DNA of 40,873 bases from Oscillospiraceae bacterium (GCA_015064245.1 SVSQ01000007.1:1-40873); one strand, 5' to 3'; numbered from the stretch's first letter, positions 7,985-15,448 are shown. The notes: generated from the sequence alone by a model not told the origin. Numbers and translations are program-made.

Positions 7985-9319
7985 ATGGAACACATTTCAA
8001 ATGCAGTCGAACAGTTCAAAGACCTCATCCTTGAAGCAGAAAGATACATCTGGAAAAATCCCGAAACCGGCTACAAGGAGTTTAAGACATCGAAATATCT
8101 TGAAGAAAAGTTCAGAGAGCTGGGATATGATCTCGTTCTTGCGGACGGCATCACCGGGTTTTACACCGTCGTAGATACCGGAAGAGAAGGTCCTGAGGTG
8201 CTGGTGATGGGCGAGCTTGACTCGGTCATCTGCCCCACTCATCCCGAATCTGACAAGGTTACCGGCGCGGTTCACGCCTGCGGGCATAACGCTCAGTGCG
8301 CCGCTCTTCTCGGAGTTGCCGCAGCTCTCACAGATCCGAAGGTTCTTGAAAAGCTGTGCGGAAGGATACGCCTTTGCGCTGTTCCCGCTGAGGAGCTGCT
8401 TGAGATCGAATACAGAAGCGAGCTTAAAAAGCAGGGAAAGATCAAGTATTTCGGCGGTAAAAGCGAGTTTCTGCACCGCGGTTATTTCGACGGCGTTGAC
8501 ATCGCGTTCATGGTCCACTCCTCTGCAAATTTCAACGTAAACGGCGGTTCAAACGGTCTGCTTGCCAAGAGCGTCATCTATAAGGGCGTAGCTTCTCACG
8601 CGGGAGGCGCGCCTCAAAGCGGAATCAACGCTCTCTACGCCGCTACCTGCGGTATAAACGCGGTGAACGCAATCCGCGAGACCTTCGTGGAAAGAGATCA
8701 GATCAGATTCCATCCTATAATCACTCACGGCGGCGATATCGTAAACGCTATTCCCGAAGAAGTCCGCATCGAGACCTACGTTCGCGGCTCAAGCATTGAC
8801 GGTATTGCCAAAAATAATAAAAAGGTAAACCGCGCTCTCATCGGAGCGGCGTACTCTATCGGCGCAAATATTGAGATAATCGACATTCCCGGTTATGCTC
8901 CTCTGGTGAACGATAAGAACATGGTAGAGCTTGCAAAGGATGCCGCCGCTATCGCTATGCCCGAGCGCCCCTTTACCGTCTATCACAATATGATAGCGTC
9001 CAGCACCGATATGGGCGATCTTTCCACCTTCCTGCCCGTTGTTCATCCCTACTGTCCCGGCGCTCAGGGAAAAGGTCACGGAAACGATTTCAAGATCGTC
9101 GATCCTTACCTTGCTTGCGTTCAGAACGCAAAGTGGCAGGTGACTATGCTCACTCTTCTCCTTGAAAACGGCGCCGAAAGAGCAAAGAAAGTCGTTTCCG
9201 AGTTCGAGCCCTACTTCAAGAGCAAGGAAGAATTTCTTGCATATCAGGACAGCCTGAACACCTGCGGCGACAGGATCGTTTACAAAGAAGACGGCTCGGC
9301 TGAGATAAAGCTGTACTGA
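7985..9319 (+). CDS. M20 family metallo-amidohydrolase
   Basis: A 444-residue M20D-like amidohydrolase. The metal site motif appears as H97-A-C99-G-H101-N102 (HACGHNAQCAALLG), and the catalytic/metal Glu pair as E136-E137 in CAVPAEELLE. The insert dimerisation domain is recognisable from SHAGGAPQSGINAL (about 204-217) to the HGGDIVNAIPEEVRIE strand. The late MIASSTDMGDLSTFLP and a C-terminal His-rich segment (KGHGNDF) complete it. Family members cleave N-acyl amino acids, aminobenzoyl-glutamate or similar amides. Asn in place of the more common Asp after GH occurs in some subgroups. AAGGAG lies nine bases before the start. The stop TGA overlaps the ATG of the next gene by one base (TGATG), indicating translational coupling. 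Confidence 0.85.
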   Translation: MEHISNAVEQFKDLILEAERYIWKNPETGYKEFKTSKYLEEKFRELGYDLVLADGITGFYTVVDTGREGPEVLVMGELDSVICPTHPESDKVTGAVHACGHNAQCAALLGVAAALTDPKVLEKLCGRIRLCAVPAEELLEIEYRSELKKQGKIKYFGGKSEFLHRGYFDGVDIAFMVHSSANFNVNGGSNGLLAKSVIYKGVASHAGGAPQSGINALYAATCGINAVNAIRETFVERDQIRFHPIITHGGDIVNAIPEEVRIETYVRGSSIDGIAKNNKKVNRALIGAAYSIGANIEIIDIPGYAPLVNDKNMVELAKDAAAIAMPERPFTVYHNMIASSTDMGDLSTFLPVVHPYCPGAQGKGHGNDFKIVDPYLACVQNAKWQVTMLTLLLENGAERAKKVVSEFEPYFKSKEEFLAYQDSLNTCGDRIVYKEDGSAEIKLY

Positions 9320-10080
9320 TGATGAAATATCTGCCACAGTTAAAAGAGCTGCTTGCTCTTGAATATAACTGCTCCAAAGCTGATTTTGACTCCGAAGAAA
9401 GCCTTCTGACCGTCTCGGCTCTGAAGGAAGGCAGAAGAGTTTATTCGTCCGAAAAATACTTTTTCCATATGGTCACCTTGGGCAAAAATGCGGTGGTGAC
9501 TGCGGACGAGGCTCTGCATCCCTTTCTTTCGGATTTCATAAAAAACAGAACGGGGCATTGGCTTTTCGAGATACCAAATCTCCTACCTCTTGAAAAGGAG
9601 CTGAACCGTTTCGGCTACACTCTGTCTCAGACTCATCATATGTTTCTGCCTTGCAGAGACGTGACGCCTGAAAAAGACTTTTCGGTGAAATGGTTCCACG
9701 GTGAAGAAATATGGCAGTTCTACGGAGACGAACGGTTTCCGAACGCTATCTGCTCCGAATTTCTGCCTCACCGCCCTGACAGAACCGTGGTCTGCGCCTA
9801 CGACGGCGACGAGATCATCGGTATGGCGGGATGCTCCGAGGATGCGCCAAATTGGATGCAGATCGGCATTGACGTTATGCCGAAATATCGCTCAAAGGGT
9901 ATAGGTACATATCTCGTTACGGTACTTAAAAATCGAATTGAAGAAAATGGTAATATTCCTTTCTATGGTACCAGCGTTTCCAATTATCGCTCCTGGAATA
10001 TCGCGCTGAACTGTGGGTTCCGTCCTGCCTGGGTGGAGATCGGAGCAAACAAGATAAAAGACGATAATTGTCACAAATGA
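9319..10080 (+). CDS. GNAT family N-acetyltransferase with N-terminal extension
   Basis: A 253-residue protein. The first ~135 residues show no recognisable motif; the C-terminal half is a GNAT domain. This has the strand DGDEIIGMAGCSED, the cofactor loop DVMPKYRSKGIGTYLVTVL (about 196-214) and the late segment VSNYRSWNIALNCGFRPAWVE. Its ATG overlaps the stop of the amidohydrolase (TGATG at 9317-9321), so it is probably translated by re-initiation and may act on a product of that enzyme. A second ATG follows immediately at 9322. The acceptor is unknown. Confidence 0.85.
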   Translation: MMKYLPQLKELLALEYNCSKADFDSEESLLTVSALKEGRRVYSSEKYFFHMVTLGKNAVVTADEALHPFLSDFIKNRTGHWLFEIPNLLPLEKELNRFGYTLSQTHHMFLPCRDVTPEKDFSVKWFHGEEIWQFYGDERFPNAICSEFLPHRPDRTVVCAYDGDEIIGMAGCSEDAPNWMQIGIDVMPKYRSKGIGTYLVTVLKNRIEENGNIPFYGTSVSNYRSWNIALNCGFRPAWVEIGANKIKDDNCHK

Positions 10081-10100
10081 TATCATATCGGTGAATTATT

Positions 10101-10631
10101 ATGAAAATTGCAATAATAGGTTACAGCGGCAGCGGTAAATCAACGCTTGCAAAGCACCTCGCCGCAAAGCACGGAACGGACGTTTTATATCTCGACACGG
10201 TGCATTGGCTACCGGGTTGGAATGAGCGTTCGCGCGAAGAAAAAGAAAAGATAGTTGAAGATTTTTTGAACACTCACGGCTCCTGGGTCATAGACGGAAA
10301 TTATTCAAAGCTTTTTTACGACAGACGTATGGAAGAGGCGGATCAGATAATATTTATGGCGTTCAACCGTTTCGCCTGCCTTTACCGCGCGTATAAGCGT
10401 CATAAAGCCTACAAAGGTCGCTCGCGGGAATCTATCACCGAGGGCTGCGACGAGAAGATGGACCTTGAATTTATCAAGTGGATACTTCACGGCGGCAGAA
10501 GCAAAAAAGCCAAGGCAAGATACACCGGCGTTATAGAAAAGTTCGGCGACAAGGTCACGGTTATCAAAAACCAGCGCCAGCTTGAGAGATTCTACAAGGA
10601 AAATGGGCTTCCGACGGAGAACGTAATATGA
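10101..10631 (+). CDS. P-loop kinase-like protein (FlaR/adenylate-kinase-like)
   Basis: A 176-residue NTPase. The Walker A loop is G7-Y-S-G-S-G-K-S (MKIAIIGYSGSGKSTLAK). The segment VLYLDTVHWLPGW and GSWVIDGNYS follow, which are typical of the small proteins often annotated as DNA topology modulation protein FlaR. Those are probably nucleoside or small-molecule kinases; that annotation is not biochemically firm. An Arg/Lys-rich lid region (YRAYKRHKAYKGRSRE) fits an adenylate-kinase-like fold. The last bases overlap the next start codon (ATGA at 10628-10631), so the two genes are translationally coupled. Confidence 0.8.
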   Translation: MKIAIIGYSGSGKSTLAKHLAAKHGTDVLYLDTVHWLPGWNERSREEKEKIVEDFLNTHGSWVIDGNYSKLFYDRRMEEADQIIFMAFNRFACLYRAYKRHKAYKGRSRESITEGCDEKMDLEFIKWILHGGRSKKAKARYTGVIEKFGDKVTVIKNQRQLERFYKENGLPTENVI

Positions 10632-10951
10632 TAGGAAAAAACGTTAAGGTCATAGTTGACCGCCCTCTCGGAAGCTATCATCCAAAGCATAAAGATCTCT
10701 ATTATCCCATAAATTACGGCTACGTTCCCGACGTTATGGGCGGCGACGGAGAAGAGCAGGACGCTTACATTCTCGGCGTAGATACTCCTATAAAGGAGTT
10801 TTTCGGAACGGTGATCGCTATTATCCACCGTCTTGACGACGTTGAAGACAAATGGGTAGTCGCGCCTGCGGGAATGAGCTTTACAAAAGAGGAGATTTTG
10901 CAGGAAGTAAAGTTTCAAGAGCAGTATTTTAAGATAGAGATAGAAATATAA
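10628..10951 (+). CDS. Short inorganic-pyrophosphatase-like protein
   Basis: A 107-residue protein resembling family I soluble inorganic pyrophosphatase. The core YYPINYGYVPDVMGGDGEEQDAY (residues 19-41) contains the conserved YP-x-NYGY and the acidic metal-binding patch D-G-E-E-Q-D. The classical signature is D-x-D-x-x-D, so one Asp is Glu here. The strand VIAIIHRLDDVEDKWVVAP follows. Canonical family I enzymes are about 170-180 residues and have further N- and C-terminal parts that are absent here; short versions of this type are known in Clostridia. It may hydrolyse PPi or a related phosphoanhydride. It starts inside the stop of the kinase gene. A bidirectional terminator lies at 11161-11200, beyond a repeat. 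Confidence 0.7.
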   Translation: MIGKNVKVIVDRPLGSYHPKHKDLYYPINYGYVPDVMGGDGEEQDAYILGVDTPIKEFFGTVIAIIHRLDDVEDKWVVAPAGMSFTKEEILQEVKFQEQYFKIEIEI

Positions 10952-11048
10952 AAAGCTTCCGTAACCGGAAACCTTGAGAATTTTTTCGATAAAAATGGGA
11001 TAATTTCATATATGATTTATATTGGAGCAAATAAGAAACACACAAATC

Positions 11049-11124
11049 GGTAGGGGGCGGCGCCTTCGACGCCCCAAGGAACAACGTGTATATTTCACGG
11101 GACGTCGAGGCGCCGTCCCCTACC
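11049..11124. repeat. Inverted repeat of the GGCGCC-centred family
   Basis: The left arm (11049-11075) begins GGTAGGGGGCGGCGCC and the right arm (11099-11124) ends GGCGCCGTCCCCTACC. The arms are imperfect reverse complements separated by about 23 bases, so the unit can form a long hairpin. A single arm of the same family is at 1054-1080. The right side is followed by GTGCGAACAT (11132-11141), the reverse complement of the hairpin-loop core described at 13362-13570. Confidence 0.8.
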
Positions 11125-11160
11125 AAATTTCGTGCGAACATACCGAAACCCATAAACACA

Positions 11161-11200
11161 AAACTACCGTAAACGGAAATGAACCGCTACGGTAGTTTTT
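11161..11200. terminator. Bidirectional intrinsic terminator
   Basis: AAACTACCGTA (11161-11171) pairs perfectly with TACGGTAGTTT (11188-11198), with A-rich and T-rich flanks on the two sides. It separates the convergent pyrophosphatase (+) and AICAR transformylase (-) genes. Confidence 0.85.
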
Positions 11201-11214
11201 ATTATTTGTTTAAA

Positions 11215-12399
11215 TCAATGGTGGAAAAGTCTCATTCCCGTCATAGCCATCGCTATGCCGTACTTATTGCAGACCTCGATGACGTTATCGTCTCTGATAG
11301 ATCCGCCGGGCTGAGCGATAACGGAAACGCCGCTCTTCTTCGCTCTTTCGATGTTATCGCCGAAGGGGAAGAACGCGTCGGATCCCAGCGCAACACCTGT
11401 GATAGTGTCAAGGTATGCTCTCTGTTCTGCCTTGGTGAAGGGTTCGGGCTTTCTGGTGAAGAGTGTCTCCCATACTCCGTCAGCCAGAACGTCATCGCAC
11501 TCGTCGGAGATATAAACGTCGATAGCGTTATCTCTGTCGGGACGCTTTACGCTGTCAATGAAGGGAAGGTTCAGCACCTTTTCATGCTGGCGAAGATGCC
11601 AGATGTCAGCCTTGTTACCTGCAAGACGTGTGCAGTGGATTCTGGACTGCTGACCTGCGCCTACACCGATAGCCTGTCCGTCCTTTGCATAGCAAACGGA
11701 GTTACTCTGTGTATATTTAAGTGTGATAAGAGCGATGATAAGGTCGCGCTTTGCCTCGTCGGACAGCTCCTTATTGTCGGTAACGACGTTGGAAAGGAGC
11801 GCCTCGTCGATAACGAAATTGTTTCTTCCCTGCTCAAATGTAATACCGAAGACCTGCTTTGTCTCTTTTTCAGCGGGAACGTAATCGGGATCGATCTTAA
11901 CGATATTATAAGCGCCCTTCTTCTTACCCTTAAGGATCTCAAGAGCCTCGGGCTGATAGCCGGGAGCGATAACTCCGTCGGAGACCTCGCGGGCGATGAG
12001 CTTCGCAGTTGTAACGTCGCACTCGTCGGAGAGAGCGATCCAGTCACCGAAGGAGCTCATTCTGTCTGTTCCTCTTGCTCTTGCGTAAGCGGTAGCAAGC
12101 TCGGAATCGTCAAGTCCTTCGATATCGTCTACGAAGCAAGCTTTTTTAAGACTGTCGCTCATCTTAACGCCGATAGCCGCGGATGTGGGGCTGACGTGCT
12201 TGAAGGAAGCTGCTGCGCATCTGCCCAGGTTCTTCTTTATCTCGGAGACGAGCTGCCAGCTGTTGAAGGCGTCCAGGAAGTTGATGTATCCGGGTCTGCC
12301 GTTAAGTATCTCGATAGGAAGCTCGCTTCCGTCCTCCATATAGATCTTAGAGGGTTTCTGGTTAGGGTTACAACCGTATTTGAGTTCGTATTCTTTCAT
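11215..12399 (-). CDS. purH: Stand-alone AICAR transformylase (phosphoribosylaminoimidazolecarboxamide formyltransferase)
   Basis: A 394-residue protein matching only the transformylase half of PurH. It makes FAICAR from AICAR and 10-formyl-THF, the ninth step of IMP synthesis. The catalytic Lys-His pair is K67-H68 in SFKHVSPTSAAIG. Other hallmarks are YARARGTDRMSSFGDWIA, TLKYTQSNSVCYAKDGQAIG, GAGQQSRIHCTRLAG and the C-terminal SGVSVIAQPGGSIRDD. The N-terminal MGS-like IMP cyclohydrolase domain of ordinary bifunctional PurH (about 520 residues) is missing. The start at 12399 is chosen because GGAAG lies eight bases upstream; an ATG at 12417 has no such site. The gene follows the cyclohydrolase gene by 17 bases and shares its riboswitch-controlled transcript. 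Confidence 0.93.
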   Translation of the reverse strand: MKEYELKYGCNPNQKPSKIYMEDGSELPIEILNGRPGYINFLDAFNSWQLVSEIKKNLGRCAAASFKHVSPTSAAIGVKMSDSLKKACFVDDIEGLDDSELATAYARARGTDRMSSFGDWIALSDECDVTTAKLIAREVSDGVIAPGYQPEALEILKGKKKGAYNIVKIDPDYVPAEKETKQVFGITFEQGRNNFVIDEALLSNVVTDNKELSDEAKRDLIIALITLKYTQSNSVCYAKDGQAIGVGAGQQSRIHCTRLAGNKADIWHLRQHEKVLNLPFIDSVKRPDRDNAIDVYISDECDDVLADGVWETLFTRKPEPFTKAEQRAYLDTITGVALGSDAFFPFGDNIERAKKSGVSVIAQPGGSIRDDNVIEVCNKYGIAMAMTGMRLFHH

Positions 12400-12416
12400 T
12401 TTCAGACTTCCTTTCA

Positions 12417-13139
12417 TTAAACCTTTTTGTATTTGTTTATCATTCTGCTCGTCTCTTTTCCGTCCTCAAGGGAGATATAGCGGACGTAGAGAGAAATTTT
12501 ATTATTTTCGTTGAGGTTCTCCCAGATCTCGCTTGTGAAAGCGTCGATATCGTTGGGAATACATACTCTTTCGGGCTCGCCCGTGAAGGTGGGAATGGGA
12601 TTTCCGTCGCAGTTATATGTATGGATAAAGTGACCGAGACCGTCTATCGCGTCGTATTCGAAGAAGTAACGGTTGCAGACCGTTCCCTCTGCGTCGCCGC
12701 TCTTGAGGATGCTCATTTTGTAGGTGTATTTCTCACCGAGCTCCATTATAGCGCTTATTCTGGGGGTGAAGTTGGGGCGGTCGGGCTCGAAGGCTCTTGT
12801 GCGGAGCGCGTTTTCAAAGGTGTCGCCCTTAGAAACGAAATCATATACTGTATCTGTCTGATCTCCGTTCGTAACGATGACCTTATCACCGATAACTCTG
12901 ACCGGAGAATAGATGATGAGAGAAGGATCCTCTACCTTGCTTTCGTCGTAAGGGTAGATAGTGACGTCCTTTTCGTTTTCAACGAAGATCCTGTTTCTGG
13001 AGTTCTCGCTTCTTCCCATAATAAAGTAAGCAAAAACTGCGTTCTTTCCGTCCGCGCTCTTTCCCGTGACAATTCCTCTTCCGACGTAGGAGTTTCCTTC
13101 AATTCTCTCTTTGATGGGGAGTGTTTCGTAAACGTTCAT
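12417..13139 (-). CDS. Archaeal-type (PurO-like) IMP cyclohydrolase
   Basis: A 240-residue protein resembling the PurO family (PF07826), which closes FAICAR to IMP. Recognisable parts are the N-terminal NSYVGRGIVTGKSADGKNAV, the FAYFIMGRSENSRNRIF strand-loop, NGDQTDTVYD and EPDRPNFTPRISA. These blocks are the usual PurO conservation. The start at 13139 follows AAAGGA; the frame extends to 13175 without support. Its pairing with a stand-alone transformylase completes the last two steps of purine synthesis, normally done by one bifunctional enzyme in bacteria. Transcription starts at a strong promoter at 13299-13327 and passes a probable ZTP riboswitch and terminator before this gene. Confidence 0.88.
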   Translation of the reverse strand: MNVYETLPIKERIEGNSYVGRGIVTGKSADGKNAVFAYFIMGRSENSRNRIFVENEKDVTIYPYDESKVEDPSLIIYSPVRVIGDKVIVTNGDQTDTVYDFVSKGDTFENALRTRAFEPDRPNFTPRISAIMELGEKYTYKMSILKSGDAEGTVCNRYFFEYDAIDGLGHFIHTYNCDGNPIPTFTGEPERVCIPNDIDAFTSEIWENLNENNKISLYVRYISLEDGKETSRMINKYKKV

Positions 13140-13172
13140 CTGCTTTTTTCCTTTCATTTTCCAAAATAAGTA

Positions 13173-13213
13173 CAAAAGGGCAGTCCCGTTCCCATGCAGA
13201 AACAGAACTGCCC
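13173..13213 (-). terminator. Riboswitch-controlled intrinsic terminator ahead of the purine operon
   Basis: On the minus strand GGGCAGTTCTGT and GGGACTGCCC form a hairpin (plus coordinates 13178-13213) followed by TTTT. Its 5' arm overlaps the CTGGGCAG end of the aptamer, so the two structures exclude each other, as expected for a switch that turns expression on when ligand binds. Confidence 0.8.
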
Positions 13214-13290
13214 AGACGGTCGGCGTTTATTATCCTTTGCTTCCACGCGGTTTGGGTTCCGCTTAAATCCGTCAGTTACAAAGGACCTTT
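13203..13290 (-). promoter_or_regulatory. Probable ZTP (pfl) riboswitch aptamer
   Basis: On the minus strand the leader reads GTAACTGACGG near its 5' side, then GCGGAACCC..CCGCGTGGAAGC, and ends CGCCGACCGTCTGGGCAG. The AACUGRCG element and the CCGNCCGUCUGGGC pseudoknot segment are signatures of the ZTP/pfl riboswitch, which senses the AICAR derivative ZTP and controls folate and purine genes. Its position directly before the two enzymes that consume AICAR fits this. The assignment is by motif recognition, not covariance scoring. Confidence 0.82.
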
Positions 13291-13298
13291 ACCCTGTA

Positions 13299-13327
13299 AG
13301 TATAACATATAATTTACATTTTGTCAA
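13299..13327 (-). promoter_or_regulatory. Promoter of the purO-purH operon
   Basis: On the minus strand TTGACA (plus 13322-13327) and TATACT (plus 13299-13304) are separated by 17 bases. Transcription would start around 13291 at the riboswitch. Confidence 0.85.
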
Positions 13328-13361
13328 GAGAATAGCGTCTTTTTTTGAAAAAGGATAATAA

Positions 13362-13570
13362 ATTGGTGTTTATAGGTGTGTTTGCACATATTTATGCTTC
13401 TCACTCTGTGGAGACTTTCATTCGTGCGTGTTCGGAACATAATCTTCCACCAAATCTCTGCGAAGATTTCGGTCTTTTTATGGTCTTTTGGCAAAAGCAA
13501 CCTTGTTTCAGCGTTTATGTGCGCCTGTAGATGTTCGCACTAAACTCGCAGCGCACCTATAAATCAAAAT
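13362..13570. repeat. Intergenic element with terminal inverted repeats, short form
   Basis: The element begins ATTGGTGTTTATAGGTGTG (13362-13380) and ends CGCACCTATAAATCAAAAT (13552-13570), an imperfect inverted pair. The same ends bound the 25096-25861 element. A 34-base internal block (13445-13478, TTCCACCAAATCTCTGCGAA and onward) is shared with 25336-25369 with one difference. It also carries one copy of the 26-nt-loop hairpin (13519-13556). No protein is encoded. The rest of the gene-free stretch 13140-13765 holds the riboswitch and promoters. Confidence 0.78.
13519..13556 (+). repeat. Constant-loop hairpin, copy 1
   Basis: The stem is GTGCGC (13519-13524) with GCGCAC (13551-13556), closing a 26-nt loop (13525-13550) that contains ATGTTCGCAC at loop positions 7-16 and ends in CA. 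Copies 2 and 3 have the same loop length and core with different, still complementary, stems. The outer stem can extend through TTTAT/ATAAA with a two-base bulge. Confidence 0.75.
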
Positions 13571-13706
13571 CCGCTCAAGGAAACAAACCGAGTTTTTACT
13601 CTTAAAACTAATATTCTACGCTTAAAACATCTCTTTTTCAATTCAACCGCTTCGTCATTTATTACAAACTTTATTATGCATCTTAAATGAAATTATGATA
13701 TACACA

Positions 13707-13734
13707 TTGACAAATTTGTATTTTATGTTATAAT
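13707..13734 (+). promoter_or_regulatory. Promoter of the first solute-binding lipoprotein gene
   Basis: TTGACA (13707-13712) and TATAAT (13729-13734) are separated by 16 bases in an AT-rich region, 32 bases upstream of the ATG. Confidence 0.85.
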
Positions 13735-13765
13735 GTTATTATAAATTAAGAATGGAGAAAAATCT

Positions 13766-15280
13766 ATGAAAAAATGCAGATTTTTACTGTTAATCCTCTG
13801 CTTGTGTCTGCTCCTTCCTATTGCGGCTTGCAAAAAAGAAGAAGGTCCCGAGCTCAGCGATTACGAACGTAAATACGACGACCTCACCCGTGAGACTGCC
13901 CGAGACAGTATCCCGGAAGGATATGATCTGGATGGCGCGGAAATAGGTGTCTTCTACGCAGCCCACCAAGAAAAAGGAGTTATCGGCGACGGCGAGGCGA
14001 CCGATATCGTTTATTCCAAGATCTACGAAAGAAACCTTTCGGTAGCGGAACGACTCAATTGTGAGCTTGAATTTATCTCTTCCAATACTACTGCTTGGCA
14101 AGACGTCACCGGAGTTTTAAAGAGTGATATCCAGACCATGTCTGACGCATATCAGATCGTTTTCACCACCAATAATACGGTCATTCAGGAAAAGCTCTTC
14201 AACTATTTTCACGATCTCAACGACTCCGAATACATAGACATCAGCGAGACCAGATGGTGGTACGAGGACGCTATAATGGAGCTCTCCGTAGATAACTACA
14301 ACTACCGCTTCCTCTACGGCGAGATCAATATCGACTCTCTCGGAAACGCGGGCGCGATATTCTATAATAAGGGGCTCTACGAGCAATATCTCTCCCCAAA
14401 CAAAGATGCCGAAGATCTTTACCAGCAGGTGCTAAGCGGAACCTGGACTTTTGAGAAATTATATAATCTCACCAAAAAAGCTCACATAGAAAAAGGCGGA
14501 GACGGCTCAAACGACATCCACGGATTTATGCTCATCCGTTACGCAGAGCCGATCCATTATTTCGTAAACTCCTGCGGACTCAAGTTCTACCAAAGAAATG
14601 AGCAGGGAATGCCTGAACTTACCATCTACAACGATGAGGCTATTTCATTCACAGAAGATCTTTATAAATTTATTTTCGAAAACGAAGGTGCATTCCTCCT
14701 TTATCCCAACATGGTAGGAATGGAAACTGAATACCCGAATATGTTCTCTAACGAAAGAATAATGTTCAATCTCTCCAGCCTTTCCAGCGTACTTAAGGAT
14801 GAGATGCGTGAAATGAAGACAGACTTCGGTATCCTTCCTTTCCCCAAATATACGGAAGATCAGGAGATGTACCTGAACTTCATGGCTAACGGAACTGTCG
14901 CTACCTGTATCCCCGTTTCCTGCGATTTTGATTACGCAAACGAGGAAGTCAGCGCAGTTATCGAAGCTCTCGCTTCCGAAAGCTACCGTTACGTTTCCGT
15001 TGCATTCTACGAAGCAGCTCTTAAGTCCGCATACAACCGTGATGATCTCTCTTCTCAGATGATCGACATTATCTGCGGTCAGCATGATACAGTAAAATCC
15101 ACACTCACAAAGAACTTCGTTTATGAATACGGTTCTTCTCTCGGAGGAATGGGTTCCATCTTCTCCACTCTTATGCAGAATAAGAACACGAACTTCGCGT
15201 CAGAATACGACAGTCGTCTCGGACAGTTCAACCAAGGTCTCAGAGATCTGATAGAGCAGTACAAGTCAGGAAAGATCTAA
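13766..15280 (+). CDS. Extracellular solute-binding lipoprotein, paralogue 1
   Basis: A 504-residue lipoprotein. Residues 1-22 are a type II signal peptide (MKK, a hydrophobic run, lipobox IAAC) with lipid attachment at C22. The mature protein has the two-lobe look of ABC-transporter substrate-binding proteins (SBP_bac type): the first lobe starts YDLDGAEIGVFYAAHQEKG, and GAIFYNKGLYEQY with GTWTFEKLYNLTKKA is the typical segment of sugar-binding family members. FGILPFPKYTEDQEMY is the usual late motif. The ligand is probably an oligosaccharide, but this is by family only. It is the first of three tandem paralogues and has its own promoter and terminator. No permease or ATPase gene is near, so the transporter partner must be elsewhere. 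The C-terminal QMIDIICGQHDTVKSTLTKN is shared by all three copies. Confidence 0.88.
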   Translation: MKKCRFLLLILCLCLLLPIAACKKEEGPELSDYERKYDDLTRETARDSIPEGYDLDGAEIGVFYAAHQEKGVIGDGEATDIVYSKIYERNLSVAERLNCELEFISSNTTAWQDVTGVLKSDIQTMSDAYQIVFTTNNTVIQEKLFNYFHDLNDSEYIDISETRWWYEDAIMELSVDNYNYRFLYGEINIDSLGNAGAIFYNKGLYEQYLSPNKDAEDLYQQVLSGTWTFEKLYNLTKKAHIEKGGDGSNDIHGFMLIRYAEPIHYFVNSCGLKFYQRNEQGMPELTIYNDEAISFTEDLYKFIFENEGAFLLYPNMVGMETEYPNMFSNERIMFNLSSLSSVLKDEMREMKTDFGILPFPKYTEDQEMYLNFMANGTVATCIPVSCDFDYANEEVSAVIEALASESYRYVSVAFYEAALKSAYNRDDLSSQMIDIICGQHDTVKSTLTKNFVYEYGSSLGGMGSIFSTLMQNKNTNFASEYDSRLGQFNQGLRDLIEQYKSGKI

Positions 15281-15290
15281 TTAACATCAA

Positions 15291-15318
15291 ATCCCACACC
15301 CAAAGGTGTGGGATTTTT
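15291..15318 (+). terminator. Intrinsic terminator after paralogue 1
   Basis: ATCCCACACC (15291-15300) pairs with GGTGTGGGAT (15305-15314) around a four-base loop and is followed by TTTTT-rich sequence. Confidence 0.9.
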
Positions 15319-15419
15319 CATTTCGTTCTTTATTATGCGTAGCTTTTTATGGAGGCGCAAGATCTCCACCTACGTACTTAGTGAAAATTTATTTACGCTT
15401 TTCATTTATCAAATAACTA

Positions 15420-15448
15420 TTGACTTTTAACAAAATCTGTGTTATGCT
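15420..15448 (+). promoter_or_regulatory. Promoter of the second solute-binding lipoprotein gene
   Basis: TTGACT (15420-15425) is 17 bases before TATGCT (15443-15448). A better-looking TATAAT at 15448-15453 is too far (22 bases) from this -35 box. Confidence 0.65.

Noticed and set aside
11179..12420. A long plus-strand open frame (413 codons) antisense to the AICAR transformylase gene
   Set aside because: It is the mirror of a strongly conserved enzyme with all motifs in place, and has no ribosome binding site or recognisable domain; it arises from codon bias.
13345..13530. A 61-codon frame starting MKKDNKLVF
   Set aside because: It lies inside the terminal-inverted-repeat element, has no proper ribosome binding site, and its middle is the repeat block shared with 25336-25369.
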